Assembly: GCF_047511655.1 (NCBI RefSeq)
Contig: NC_133390.1
Location: 161,360,583 to 161,424,582, forward strand
Reading direction: 5' to 3'
Origin: Castor canadensis
Taxonomy: Eukaryota > Chordata > Mammalia > Rodentia > Castoridae
Length of the DNA stretch: 64,000 nt
This document shows, piece after piece, positions 13,095-25,224 of this stretch. Under the pieces are notes generated by a model. That model did not search any database and had not been told where the DNA came from. It worked only from the letters and a program-made list of their open reading frames with translations. Position numbers and translations under genes: made by a program. How positions within the stretch are numbered: position 1 is the stretch's first letter; each line of letters begins with the position of its first letter.

Positions 13095-13190
13095 CTTTTT
13101 TTTTTTTTTTTTTTTTTTTCATTTTTCTTTTATTATTTACATGTGCATACAAGGCTTGGTTCATTTCTCCCCCCTGCCCCCACCCCCTCC
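13095..13190 (-). mobile_element. Very short 5'-truncated L1 tail with target-site duplication
   Basis: A T-run followed by 'tattatttacatgtgcatac' and a C-rich stretch is the last ~75 nt of the local young L1 family, antisense. On the minus strand this reads an AATAA-type signal and a poly(A) tail. It is bounded by exact 8-bp repeats 'ccaacatg' at 13087-13094 and 13191-13198. Confidence 0.8.
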
Positions 13191-14817
13191 CCAACATGTT
13201 TTTTCTTATGTAAATATTTCCTAGTAAGAAAGAGTAGGTTTGGCAACGTTTACATTTTGATCTGTATTACATGACTTGCTAAAGGAAACACACTTTTGTT
13301 TGTTTTGAAAATGAAATTCCTATAGAAAGGCCATTGAGCTGTCAGCCCCTGTCATTCTAACACTCTTATCCCAGAGCTCATCTGCAGCTTGTCAGACCTA
13401 GCTTACTCCCCTGACCATAAAAGGCAAAGAATGTGTGAGGCCTGTTCCCTTTAGCACATTGTCTTGGTGCTCTGTGATGTCTGTGTTCATAGTGTCAGCT
13501 GGATCCACAGAAGTACAGGCATGTTAGACATATTTTCTCCTGCAAGTTTGCAGAGTCTGTGAGTTGAAATTCTAAAGCTTTGCCAGGAGCATAAATCCTA
13601 GGTATTATCTCAGAACTACACAGTACTACCTTCTGCATTTTAAATATTTCTTGGCAACCAAACAACCCAAGGAGTTTATTACAGGTGCTTCCCCACCAAC
13701 AATCCTGAAAGAGGATAGCACAGCAGGTCTGATGTGACTCTCCCCTGTTTTGTGGGAGCACCTCTGGGGTGAGCAGGACTTACTGTAATAGGTTTGCACC
13801 TGAGTGGTAGGTGGGTACACTCAGCCCTTGGCTGGACTTAAGTATGCCTAAGCAGGAAGGAAAGGCACAGGGTTGTTGGGTTTCCCTTGACTTCTCTTGG
13901 GTAAAAGGCAGGAAAGAACCGTGGCAGGGAGGAAGTAGCTAGTGGGGAGAGAAACAGATGGGCAGGAGGACTGCACACTATATCATCCTGCTGTGACCAT
14001 GTTGTAGTTCCTGTAGGGTGGTGCCATTGTTATATTGAAGAATTACCATACAAGGAGCATGTGGTCACCTTCTGTCATTCCTCTACCTGAGTGAGTGGCT
14101 CAGGCTGTACTGAAGAGGTTGTAGGCTGCAGTGCTCTTTGCTGAGTCAGGACACATGGATGGGCTACGTCACATGAAGTTGGTTTTAGTGGCATTGTGGA
14201 AGGAGGCCTGGATTTCTTCCGAGTGCTACACTTGCTGAGGGCCCAGTTTGGAGCCTGTAGAACAGCTTATGGACCACACTTTGCCAAAAGCCAGATTGGT
14301 ATGTTGAAACAAGTGATTTTCCTGAGCTCTATCTCCTTTACCTATCCAGAACCTAAGAGAATTAACCTGGAAAGGAAGACAGCTAGCGAAGAAGCACCCT
14401 GACCCAACTCAGGGAGCATGAGAGTGGAGAACTAGGAGAAGTGAAGTGTGAAGTTGTATTTGGGAGATAGTTTTGCTTAAATTCACTCTTACTTGCTTTT
14501 GTTGGTCCATGCAGCATTTATACTTGACTTTATTTGGAAAGCCTAGATCAACTTTAAAGGAAGAGGTGGGAGATCACAGCATAACCACTTCCAGGTCTGT
14601 TTAGGGTCCTATAAAATTGCTATAGCTTTAGCCTGACCTCCTCAGAGCTGCTGTGGATTCTAACCTGCCCGTGTCACCTCAGCACATTAAGCTAAGTTAT
14701 TCATCTATCCCTGTTAGGCAGGTACATGTTTTAAAGGTAATCTTTACCTAAATTTAATATTCAGAGTATATGCCAGGTCATCCTTGCTGATGTATTTAAA
14801 ACTCTTGGCCTATTGTT

Positions 14818-14950
14818 CTTTTTTGTTTGTTTGTTTGTTTTTGAGACAGGGTCTAGCTATGTAGCCTAGGCTGGCCTTGAATGCAGGATCCTCCTCAAAC
14901 TCAGCATCCTCATTCTGGGGCTTGCAGATGTAAGCTACCATTAGGTCTTT
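14818..14950 (-). mobile_element. B1-like SINE (antisense)
   Basis: A (TTTG)n-like tail followed by 'gagacagggtctagctatgt' and 'ggctggccttgaatgcagga', the reverse of a B1 monomer. Confidence 0.8.
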
Positions 14951-15728
14951 TGGTTATTTTTACAGCTTTGCTGTTTGTTCATGAATTTCAGTGATGGACC
15001 CTTTCTCACCTTCTCTCATGGTGCTTCTTCCTAGGCCTGTGTGCTTATTCCTACATTACACATCCTATAAAAAGAATAACCCAGTGGCAGGATGAAGTGT
15101 GAGCAGAATCCATACACTTTCAGAGTGGCCTGAAGAGACGGCTTTCGTGTGGAATGTTTCCTTTTAATAAATGAAATGTGTTTGATAGTGTCTAGAATGC
15201 AGTACCACTGTCAGCATGGTAAGACACACACTCTCCTCTTCCACATAGGAGAAGCTAGGATTTTTTTTTTTAATTGCCTAGGTGAGTTATTTGAACTTAA
15301 GGTGGTGTCTGATCCAATCAGCTGCCTTCACTTGTAACCTGGATGAACTTGCTAATAGGTAAGTTGATTTGATCCACCAAGATTGAGACCTCACAGGGAA
15401 CTTGGTGATTTTCAAATACTTCTTGATGAACTCCTTCAACTGAAGTCTGTAGTTGCTGTGGTTGGATGGCTGTGAGTCAAGGTGGCTTTCATTTGTCGGC
15501 TTTTGGGCAGGAATCGGGGCAGCTGTGTTACCCTTTTTTTGGACCCAGCATTCAAGAGAAGTTTATTAATGAATCATCATCCAGAAACAGTTCATTGGTC
15601 TTCCTGCATTACACTACCTTTACTGGCATGCTCATGCAGAGGCAGGAGACCTTGGCCTTTGTAGATTCTCAGATTTGAAGGTAGCTTTCAGTTTTGAGTG
15701 AAAGGTGACTATTACCCAAAGTCTAGGT

Positions 15729-15772
15729 TTCAAGAATATCTCTTCAGTAATTCAAGAATATCTCTTCAGTAA
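15729..15772. repeat. Perfect 22-bp tandem duplication
   Basis: The 22-nt unit beginning 'ttcaagaatatctcttcagt' and ending 'aa' occurs twice without a mismatch, at 15729-15750 and 15751-15772. It is not part of a recognised repeat family. Confidence 0.95.
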
Positions 15773-17234
15773 AACATTGGTTTTATATATTGTTAATTCA
15801 TCTGGCAAATGTGGTTGAGCGCCTACTGTTTCCTAGGCACTGCAGGGCATGGTAGGTATCCTGTGAAGCAGGTAGGTCTAGTCTTAGCTTCCTGAGGCTT
15901 ATTAGTTTAATGGGGGAGTCACTATTAATAGTTTATAGAAGCTATCGAACCCTCTGTCCCCCAATGTCATCAAGGAATTTAGAACTTGAAGTCTTGTGGT
16001 GAGGCTTGTTCCTCACTTTCAGATAGGATTATGACCCTGGTCACACAGGTTGTTAGAGGCAGAGCCAGCACTAATGCCACATCTTTGAGTCTCAGCCAGC
16101 ATTTTGGGTTATATCTTTGCAGGAAAGGCTTAAAACAGGAACACCCAGCCTCAGGGACCTCCTTATAATGCAAAAACAAGAGGAACTATACAGATTCACC
16201 AGGAGTCCCTTTTGCTGGGAGCTGAGAAAGGGAAAAAACCCTTCTCGATTCTGATCATCGGGGAAGTCATGGGGAGTTATAGACATACTGTAGAGGAGCG
16301 CGAAACTGGCATGTTTGGGGAGAACCTAGAGCAGCCTGCTAGAGACTCAGGTGCACACACTGTTCAAGGAAGGATCGTGGAGGAAGAGCAGATGAGGAAC
16401 AGTCTCCAGGATGATAGGAACAATTTTCTTCAGGTAGAGCTCAGGAGATGGGCAGAGGGGTGGAGGCAGACTTTGTCAGGACTTGGAGAAGGAGACCCCT
16501 GCAAACCTGAGGGGAATCCTGAGCAAATGCACAGTGGCCTATGCAAGGAGGCTTGAGAAATTGAGAGAAAAGAGTTTGGGCAGCCGCTAACTTTAGATGG
16601 CCTTGACCTCTGAGCAGTCATAGAGATAGTGAGATGCATACTTCACCTTCTCAGAGGAGGGCTTCTTGAAGGCAGGCTTTGAAAGGTAAGTCTGGCAGCA
16701 GACTTAGAGGAACAAGAGGGAGCTACTCCTAGGAGGGCCCTGTGGGAATTTCCTGTAGTTGCTAGATACAAGTAGTGGCAGTGAGTTATTTTGAACTTTA
16801 GTAGTGCTTGTGAAAGTGGTAAATTCAGGCTGATCTCAGAGCTTTAACATAGCTTTACAGCAATTTATATGAAGCCCCAAAAACAATTACAAAGCTTTGA
16901 ATGTCTGTATTTTATTTTATAAGGCATTTTGGAACCATTGAGAACCAGTTAAAAGAGAGTAGAAATACTAAATGTCAATACTTTCTTACTTTCAAATTCA
17001 AGTGCTAAGTTGAATACCAACCATTCAGTTCAGTGTTGCCAATATTGCATTCTGCTTTCCTTCTTTGATAAAAGTTTGACCTTCAGACGCCCTAGTGTGG
17101 TGATAGAGGTGAGCAGGAAGGGTGGGTCCATTGGGAGGAAGAGGATGAGAGGAGGTGAAAGGAGGGCGAGAGGAGCAGGACTGGCCAGCAGTGCACAGCA
17201 TTTAACCTGCATTGTGTTCTCCTTGTCTCCCTAG

Positions 17235-17384
17235 GAGTATAAACAGAAACTTGCACGGGTAACCCAGGTTCGCAAGGAGCTGAAGTCCCATATTCAGAGC
17301 TTGCCTGACCTCTCACTGCTGCCCAACGTCACAGGAGGCTTGGCCCCCCTGCCCTCTGCTGGTGACCTCTTCTCAACTGACTAG
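17235..17384 (+). CDS. RPRD1B: RPRD1B (CREPT) terminal coding exon
   Basis: RPRD1B is a nuclear protein that binds the phosphorylated RNA polymerase II C-terminal domain through an N-terminal CID and dimerises through a C-terminal coiled coil. It is implicated in transcription, CTD dephosphorylation and cyclin D1 expression. This exon encodes the last 49 residues, starting EYKQKLARVTQVRKELKSHI and ending LPSAGDLFSTD, then TAG at 17382-17384. As I recall the human protein, this matches its C-terminus closely. The first ~21 residues are the charged end of the coiled coil; the rest is a proline/leucine-rich tail. The exon starts in phase 0 right after a pyrimidine tract and AG at 17233-17234. 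The paralogue RPRD1A has a similar tail, but the GGLAPLPSAGDLFSTD ending and the neighbouring TGM2 fit RPRD1B. Confidence 0.96.
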   Translation, partial: EYKQKLARVTQVRKELKSHIQSLPDLSLLPNVTGGLAPLPSAGDLFSTD

Positions 17385-19870
17385 GACAGGTGTTGTACTC
17401 CAGATTCCCATCTGTGCCAGGAAAATGAGGGCAAGTCATGATTGGAGTTTACCTTCTAGCCCCTGGTTCTGTCTCTTCTTCCGCCAGCCCCTCCGCCTCA
17501 AGAAAGAAGCGCGGGCGGACTCTGATTTCTTATTCTCCTGTCCAGCCTCTCCTCTTGAGCACGATTTAGAGCAGTGGGAGTGGAATCCAATTTAGATTCA
17601 TGTTTGCAAAAATACAGACCCTTTCTCCTATTTCATGTTTTCATGCCACTGTTGGTTTTCCATTCTTAGCTCTCTCTTACGCCTAAGAAGCTATGGAAAT
17701 CATGTGTACTTCTGGAAGCTTTCAAAAGAATTTTGTCCCTTGTGCAGCACAAGTCCTGGAAGCAGCTCCTCCTTTCCAAGCTGGGATTGGTCAGGTTTGT
17801 GACAGGCTCCTGATGAGGGACTCGCTCTACAGATGTTGACTTTCATGACTACCATCTGCCCCAAAAGGTTGGGTGCACAACCATTGGGTGGCTTTGTCAC
17901 AAAGAGTTTGCCAAATTACTCACCCTCCCCTACCATTACTTCCACTAGTGAAGTATAGTCAAGGTTAGGTGCATTTATTTTGTGAGCAAACCAGAAAATC
18001 TAGCAATAAGATTCAAAGCTGATCTGGAACATAGAGTTGCTGTTCAGAGACAGAGTAACAGGAATCACAAGAAAGTTGTTTGTCTGGTTCCTGCATCCCT
18101 AACCTTCCAGGCTGCACTTCTTCAGGGCCCCACCCACTACCAGAGCTTTTTCCTAAAAACAGAACCCTTTGACCCCGGTACTTGTGATGGTGGTTGTTGG
18201 GGACAGCACTGGTGGGTGGAATGAAGGCCCTGCACACAGGCATGCTGAGTCTAGGCTCTGCATGGTGTTGCTTTGACCCTTCCCTTTGGGAGTAGGGCAC
18301 ACACTAACACTTAATCCACTGTGTGGGCATGTGTCCACAGTATGGTGACTAAACTTGAACCTATCCTCTGCAACTAGGACACTGAGCATGTCCATCTGTC
18401 AGTCACTTCATGCCACTTCACATGTCTGTGCTCCCACGTGAGGAGGAAGAGTGTTTGTATCAGATGTTACTGGACAGCTCATCTCAGCAGGGGAAGAGGA
18501 AAGCAGGGGATGTTGATTTGGGGTTTTAATTCCATTATCATGCCAGCCAACATTTTGACTAAATAATGTAGTTCAAGAGGATTTTTATCTTGCATATAGT
18601 AAAGGTTAGGTCTGCTACCTGTAAATCATCCTAATTTGGTAGGTTTGTTTCTAACTTCGAAAAGGGCAGAAAACAGTTTTCCTCAATAGTGTAATAGGAA
18701 CCAGAGCCCCGATGCTGAAATCCAAAAGCTATAAAAAGGAGTTCAGTGGAGGGGAGCTTGAGGATCTCCATTATTTTGAGTTTCTGTTTTCAGAATCACC
18801 AAAAACTACATGTCATTTTACATGTGAAAACAGCCTGTGTTTCACAAAGTATGGCAGGCCTCCCTCCAAGAAGCTCTTCTGCTTTTCAGGAAGTGAGGAT
18901 GCTGGGAGTCCTTGCAGGTACTCACTTTAGCTCTGTAGAACCTAGTGGTGCTGAAGCTGATTTTCAGAGTTAAATGCAGACTGTATGCTGTTTGCTTATT
19001 GACACTGCCTATCGTCACTGTTAAATTAATGAGTCTATAAAGTTTTTCTCCAGAGGCCACAGGGCAGTAGGTGACTTCACTGAAATTGCAAGATAAATTG
19101 CACTCTTTGCTGTGTGTGCCCTCCTCATACAGTGTGCGGCTTTGTCTCACTTAACGTGAGTTTGTGTCTGAGCACACCCAACTTGGAAACTGCTTTCCAA
19201 GGAAGCAGAATTTTACCAGCCACAAGCCAGCCAAAAGACTGGCTCAGCCGAAGTCCGTATGTGCTCTGATCAGCTAGGTGAAAATATCACAACATAATGG
19301 ATTTAGGTCACTACTGTGTTTTATCCACCTGAGTCTTTGACCAGCAACTGGTGCATAATTATTACAGCAAAAGCAAGAAATGAACCTGTAGCAATTATGT
19401 AAATGAATGTGTTGGCCTCTTAACACCTGTTACTAGTGGACTTCCTGTGAGGAGGTTAGTTTTGTTTTAATGAAATGCTTTTTTTTTTTTTTCTTTTCTA
19501 TCTGAATTCTCCTTATGTCATCCTCCCAAGTGTGCTTACAATATTGTTTAATTTAAATGGTATTTTTCCTTGTCTGTGAGAGGTAATCTGGTGGGGTGGG
19601 ATGGGTGGTTTTTGGTTTTGTGTTGTTTCTTCTTTATTTAGGGCATCTGTAGGCCTCGAAGGACCTTACCTTTAGGTCATATTCCTCAGAAAGTCTTCAA
19701 TCCTCTTTTGTTTTTGTTTTGTTTTTCCTTAAAGAATATTTTTAAAGCTTAAATTTGTATATTAATTTAGGACTTTTATTTAGAAGTATAGGCTGCCATT
19801 GGTGGCAGCATTATATTCTGAAATGTCTCATAGATATATATTTTTGAATAAAGATGGTGTTGTTGAACAA
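17385..19870 (+). other. RPRD1B: RPRD1B 3'UTR
   Basis: It runs from the stop codon to the first strong poly(A) signal that has a GT-rich downstream element. I see no SINE, L1 or LTR across about 2.5 kb, unlike the intron before it and the intergenic DNA after it. The last ~400 nt are AT-rich with T-runs. The 3' boundary is inferred from the signal at 19847; earlier alternative sites are possible. Confidence 0.75.
19847..19852 (+). terminator. RPRD1B: RPRD1B poly(A) signal AATAAA
   Basis: AATAAA is followed within 20 nt by the GT-rich 'gatggtgttgttgaac', a typical cleavage/polyadenylation arrangement. Cleavage is expected at about 19865-19875. Confidence 0.75.
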
Positions 19871-20829
19871 CAGTGCGTGATGTTTCTTTTCCCTCCTCTG
19901 ATCTGGTAAATGCAGTGGTTTCTTGGTTTGCTGTGGGTGATTAGTAATCACAGTGGAGAATGTGTTGCCTTGCACGGAATCTTGGCCCTTGGAGCCCATA
20001 AATATCAGCACTTACATAGTATTTTCTAGTTCTTTTCACGGTCTTAATTAGCTGTAATTAGCCAGTCTACACAGTGCTTAGGGGAGGGGCAGACTTCGTT
20101 TCAACCTCATTGTGCAGAAGTGGAGGCTAGCTGCTTGATGCTAAGTGACTCTGCCCTAGTACCATTCACATGAAAACTCAGAAGTTCTTTGATTTCAGCA
20201 CTTTTGTTAACACCATTAGGCCTCCTGAAAACTGTTTGATTTTGGCAGTTCAGTAAAAACTGTTGTGAACAGTAAGAAGGAGAAAAATGCAAGAAAATTG
20301 CAAGTCCAGGTGCTATGTCTTTAAAAATATATTTTCATTGGTTTCCTTTCTCTTTTTCCCTTTGACATTCATTGAAAATGTATTGACTGGGTATTATTGG
20401 CTAAAACTCTCAAAATAATAGAAAAATGATTTGAAGTTGGTCCTTTTGAAGCAGTTGATAGGTGTGGGTGAGGGTGGCATATCCAGATGTGGGGTTCCCT
20501 GTTTATCTCATGATGCAGAGAGCTTCAGCCTCTCAAGACCAACTGCAACTAAATCCAAAGTCCAATGTTGGGAAGCTGAAACTGCATCCCTACTTGCTGT
20601 CTTAAGATAAAGGTAGAGTGTAATCTATGACTCTCAGGAGACAAGATCTTCTGTGTCCCAAGTTTCACAGCCTAGTTAATTTCTTCACTCCTATCTATAA
20701 ATAGTAAAACCATAATTCCTCTGGTTTAATTAGCACTTCAGGCCAGAATGGCTCTGATGTCTCACAACTGAAGATGGAGCTACCCAAAAGTTCATGAATC
20801 TGTCAGAACGCTTAACTATTGTGATTGGA

Positions 20830-20960
20830 GTCGTTAACTCTCGGTGTGACCTTTCTGGGCGAGGTACTTCCCTCTCTGGGCCTCAATTTTCTTATCTCTG
20901 AAGTGCATGTTGTATTAAGTTATTTCCAGACTCTCAGTCAGCCCCCACAGTTTAGCATTG
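20830..20960 (+). repeat. MIR-type ancient SINE
   Basis: 'gtgtgacctttctgggcgag', 'ctctctgggcctcaattttc' and 'ttatctctgaagtg' correspond to the MIR core ('tgtgacctTGGgcaagt', 'ctgtgcctcagtttcctcat'). Confidence 0.6.
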
Positions 20961-21499
20961 TTGTATTGCATACGAAGTTCTTGAGAACTCTGGATGGCAT
21001 GTCCTGGAATGCCAATAAGTGTTTCTTAGACAAATGAACAGGGTCCTCATTCTGCTGTCCACGGTTTTATGACTCTAGACAGTGCCATGATCAGGAAGGT
21101 GGGGTGAGCACAGAGGCTCACTGAGTGTAGGCAACCTGCATTTAGTTTATTTGGGATCTTTAAGAAAAGGGCATTTTCTAGTCTGATTTTGCTCTCTTCT
21201 TTTCGTCTAGAATAATTCATCTAGCTAAGCTCATTAGTCACCACCTCCTCTGTGGGGTTTTCCATTTAAAAATCATTCTTCCACTCTGAGGCACAGATTC
21301 AATTAAGAATCCATTATTCTCCTGCACAGTAGGTTGGGATTCATACAGCTTCATGTAGTGTTGAAAGCCTAATTTGTTCAATTTTTTAGACTGAAATAGT
21401 TATTTTGCATTAAAAATTCATTCCTACCACTGATTTGATAAATATTTAAATTAGCAGTATGAATCAATTTATCTAACAGTTTTTACATGTAAGAGGCAG

Positions 21500-21610
21500 C
21501 TGCAGCAAGTATGATCTTTCATGTGATGACCTTGGGCAGGTCACACTATCATTTGGGCTCTCAGCTGCCATTCTTAAAGGAAATAAGGGCTGACTAACTC
21601 TGAAGTCCTT
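21500..21610 (+). repeat. Probable MIR-type ancient SINE
   Basis: 'gatgaccttgggcaggtcac' matches the MIR core. The rest is degraded. Confidence 0.5.
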
Positions 21611-23749
21611 TCAAAGTCTGTAGTTCTTTGCCTGGGCTACCAGAATATTCCTTCCTATGGAGAACCTTACTAGTAAATTCAGCACCTGTGTAATGTCCTC
21701 CATAGATTTTTAAATGCCAGTTATCTGTGTGAATTCTTAGTTATGAAATAGGTAAGGCAGTTACAAACATACCTACTAGTAACCATAAGTGAGATGTTTG
21801 TGAAAAGAGCCTAGTGCGTGTCTGGGACAAATTAAGGACTCAGTGGTGGCAGTTATTGCGTTAAATAATGAGTACAGGATTTGCATATAGGATGGGGTTA
21901 AAATCCACGTGTTGGAAGGCAATGATAGGCAGTGTTTACAATAGAGATGGCCAAACCTGGACCTCTAGTCCCTTCACCCATGAATGAGGAATTAAGAGTC
22001 AAAGGAAGAGGATTTGGTGGTGAGAATTCCTTTGACAAGAGCCACGGGTGTGTTTGGAATCTCCTAATGGAAAGTGAAGGGTGCCACCAGCCCCTTCCCT
22101 CAAGGCTATGGAATAGGGCCTCTGTGAACTAGAATGGACCACCCTTTGGGTGGTGACCCAGTGGACTAGATGGACCTGGGCCAGGAAAGACCTAAAGGAT
22201 GAGGGGAGGTGACTTTCTATGTGCTGAGCTGAAGGAGTGAAGGAGAGGGGGCTGAGCTGGGTGCAGCCAGCACACCTAGGGCCTACCAGAGCTGAGGGGG
22301 TTTGTGAGCACCAGCCTGTATCTTGTCTGCTCTCAACCTGGTCAAGAGGACAGGGTCCCTTCAAGAGGGCGAACATCAGTCTCAAAGTGCTGAGGGAGGA
22401 GCATGAGCAAAAAGCCAAAGGGAGGGCATCCTCCCATGCTCAGACCCAGTGATGGGGTGAGGATGAGATGGGAGGAAGAGCGGGATAAACTATGCCAAGG
22501 AGGGTCCTGGGAACCCACTGATAGGAAGGTATTTAACCTTGGCCACGCCAGGGTCCTGTCACCACAACCCGTCAGATGAGGACTGCCTCTTGCCTTCTTT
22601 CTCTCACTCTTACCACTTGGTCACTGGAAGGGTCAGAACCCTTACACAAGGGAGGCCCCCGTGCAGGCCTCCCACCTGCAGCAGGCCCCAAGCAACCTCA
22701 GCCTCATGGGATCAGACATTTTTATTTCAGTATGGCGCTGCACTTTAAACTCCTGAACTGACACTGCTTTGCATCTTATGTGTAACTATGATTTTGGGGG
22801 GGTTGTTTTTTTTTTTCTTCTAGATGTTTCTTCCTAATGAACTGGCCATTACATTTACAAAGTTCTGAAATGGTCAATAGACTACAGATGGACATTTCTT
22901 TAGACTCCTTGAAACCAACTGCTTCAGCCAACTGCTGGCCTTGATTCAGGGCCTCTTTTTTTTTTAAATAAAGATTCCCTAGCAAAGTTGTGGAGGCCTG
23001 AGTTTTCCTCTGGAGTTGGGGTACCCTAGCCCCATAAATTGAACACCAGGAAACAAAGTTTCTCTGTGATTGGAGTCCCACCAGCCTTCTTGTTTATTAT
23101 AATCATCGCACACATGATTTATTTCAGGCCCTTTAATTCTTGGTTCACCGTTCTGTTTTTATTACTTAAGTTCATTCCACAGCATTAAGTTGTTAGTGAC
23201 TTCATAAATGACCCTTCTGCATATATGTGAATATATTTTAAATTGTGGTAGCATACACGTAACATAAATTTATCACTTTAACCATTCTCAAGTATACATT
23301 TGTGATGTTGTGCAGCCATGACCACTCTCTGGTTCTAGAACATTCTCATCCCCCCCCCGAAGGAAACCACAAACCCATTAAGTAGTAACTCCCATTATCC
23401 TTTACTCCTAGGCCCTGAAAAAACACTAGTTTGCTTCCTGTCTCCATGAAATGCCCTAATCTGAATATTTAATTCAAATAGAATGATACAATATTTGACC
23501 TTTTGTGTCTGAGTTCTTTCTCTTATCATGATGTTTTCAAGATTAGTTTCAGTGTTGTAGCATGTATCAGATGTCATTCCTTGTGTGGTTGAAGGATTAT
23601 TCTGTTGCATGGGTATGTCACATTTTGTTTATCCGTCAGTTGCACATTTGGGTTTTTGTTTGAACAGCTGTTTGCATTTCTTTGGAGTATACGCCTAAGA
23701 GTAGAATTGCTGTGTCACGTGGTATTTCTGTGTTTGCCTTGCTGAGGAG

Positions 23750-24266
23750 CGCTAGTGTTCTCTAGAGGAACAGAACCACTCATTTACTTAGTTGTTGAAT
23801 TGGCTTGCATAGTTGGAGGTTGGTTAGTACCTCAGTGACCACCTGCAGGCTGAAGAGCCAGAGCACAGGTAGTTGCTGCTCAGTCTGAGAGGCTGGAAGC
23901 CTCAGAACAAGGAAGACCAATAACGCAGCCCCAGCACAAGCTCCCTGGAGTCATTGGTATGAGTCCGCACTAAAAGACGGAAGAAACTGGAGTCTCATGT
24001 CCTTGGTGATGTAGCAGCAATAAATGTACTCGATTAGGAAGTATGGAGCTTGAATGCAGTGGCTGGCTTCCTCCTTCAGCTTCTGTCCCATTGGCAGCCT
24101 GTTGGATGATGCCTCTCACACTCAGGTGAGCCCTTCTCCTCAGTTGCTCTCCCACATGCCAGTCATCTCTGGAAACACCTTCCTCACTCACCCAGAAGTT
24201 GCTTTAGTAATTTAGGCATCTCTCAATCCAATTGACAGTGAAGATGAACCATCGAAAGTAGCTGGC
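23750..24266 (-). mobile_element. Fossil solo LTR, ERVL (MLT2-like)
   Basis: The plus strand reads the antisense of an MLT2-type ERVL LTR. It begins near 'ctctagaggaacagaaccac' and ends near 'catctctcaatccaattgac'. No internal retroviral sequence is attached. The family predates the eutherian radiation, so it is probably about 100 million years old. It is heavily decayed. Confidence 0.55.
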
Positions 24267-24280
24267 AACAAGTGGCTTTC

Positions 24281-24452
24281 TTTTTTTTTTTAATGTTGAA
24301 AATTATTTTTTTTTAATTTTACATAAAAATTCAAAAAGTATATTCATTAGGAATCTGTATGTGAACCCTTCTCCAATCTTTTTTTTTTCATGAATTTATT
24401 CACATGTGCATACATTGTTTAGGTCATTTCTCTCCCCTGCTCCTCTCCCCCA
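24281..24452 (-). mobile_element. 5'-truncated L1 tail with 14-bp target-site duplication
   Basis: A T-run, AT-rich segment and then 'tattcacatgtgcatacatt' plus a C-rich end match the local young L1 3' end, antisense. It is flanked by exact 14-bp direct repeats 'aacaagtggctttc' at 24267-24280 and 24453-24466, the standard mark of L1 target-primed insertion. It landed at the edge of the MLT2-like LTR. Confidence 0.88.
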
Positions 24453-24609
24453 AACAAGTGGCTTTCCATAATAGCTACACCATCTTATATTTCTGACACA
24501 ATATATGAGGGTTCCAGCTTCTCCACATTCTTGTAGTATATATAATTGCCAAATCCAAGGTCGTGAAGATTTTCTTCTAAGATTTTATACTTTTAGTTTG
24601 TATAGGGGT

Positions 24610-24745
24610 AGCCTGCTTTACTCAGTGTCCACGATTTCAATCTTAATTTTATCCAAAAAATATCCTTACAGAACTACTCAGAATAGTGTTTGATCAGAGA
24701 ACTGGGTACTGTGGCCTACCCAAGTTGCCATATAAAAGTAACCAT
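24610..24745 (-). mobile_element. Fossil LTR fragment, ERVL (MLT2-like)
   Basis: 'gtttgatcagagaactgggt' and the closing 'aaaagtaaccatcaca' correspond to the first part of an MLT2-type LTR read antisense. It is a second, shorter copy beside the one at 23750. Ancient and decayed. Confidence 0.45.
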
Positions 24746-24799
24746 CACACCTGCCAACACTTGGTATTTTCCACTATAGCTATGTTAGTATCCTTGTGC

Positions 24800-25215
24800 T
24801 CCGTAAGAAAGTACCACATACCAGGGACTTAAAACAACAGATACCTATTGTCAGAGTTCAGGAGGCCAGAAATGAGAAGTCAAGGTGTTTGCAGGCTCTT
24901 TGGGAGGGTCCTTCCTTGCCTCTTCCAGCTTCTGAAAGCCCAGGCCTTCCTTCATTTGTGGGAGCATCACTATAAACGCCACCTCCATCTTCACACATAG
25001 CCATCTTCCCTTGTGTCTGTGTCCAGATTTCCTTCTCCTTATAGGGGGACCAATCATACTGGATTAAGGCTCACCTTAATGACATCTTAACGTGACTAAA
25101 TCTGCAGAGACCCTATTTTAAATAAGGTCACATTCACAGGTGCTGGAGGTTAGGACTTCGTATCTTTTTTGGAAGTGGGTCACAATCTGTAATAATGGCC
25201 GTCCTAGTCTTTGTG
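24800..25215 (-). mobile_element. Fossil LTR, ERVL-MaLR (MLT1/MST-like)
   Basis: The order of segments ('aagtaccacataccagggac', 'gaggccagaaatgagaagtc', 'ggtgctggaggttaggactt') matches the antisense of a MaLR-type LTR. It is solo and ancient (family older than or about the age of eutherians). Exact subfamily not determined. Confidence 0.5.
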
Positions 25216-25224
25216 GAGTCTCAT

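Larger units (their letters stand above)
1..17234 (+). other. RPRD1B: RPRD1B last intron (partial, 3' part)
   Basis: The window opens inside the final intron of RPRD1B. I looked for the preceding exon, which encodes the middle of the coiled-coil ending just before the EYKQKLARV segment, and did not see it. The 5' end of the intron is therefore outside the window. The intron ends in a pyrimidine-rich tract and CCTAG at 17230-17234. It carries one nested old L1, a short L1 tail, several B1/ID SINEs and otherwise single-copy-looking sequence. The intron assignment follows from the downstream exon; the missing upstream exon is a negative observation made by eye. Confidence 0.85.
19871..23224. other. 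Intergenic DNA, mostly unassigned
   Basis: This is the start of the ~36 kb interval between the two convergent genes. Apart from two probable MIRs near 20.9 and 21.55 kb I recognise nothing. The longest open frame (minus strand, 21999-22418) overlaps other frames, has GC-rich composition and no known motif, so I take it as chance. Confidence 0.5.

Noticed and set aside
1-17234. Earlier RPRD1B exons
   Set aside because: I scanned for the coiled-coil and CID coding segments and saw none; the window appears to start within the last intron.
22237-22452. Possible exon of an unannotated gene (G/A-rich open frame)
   Set aside because: No consensus splice sites at sensible positions and no similarity to known proteins.
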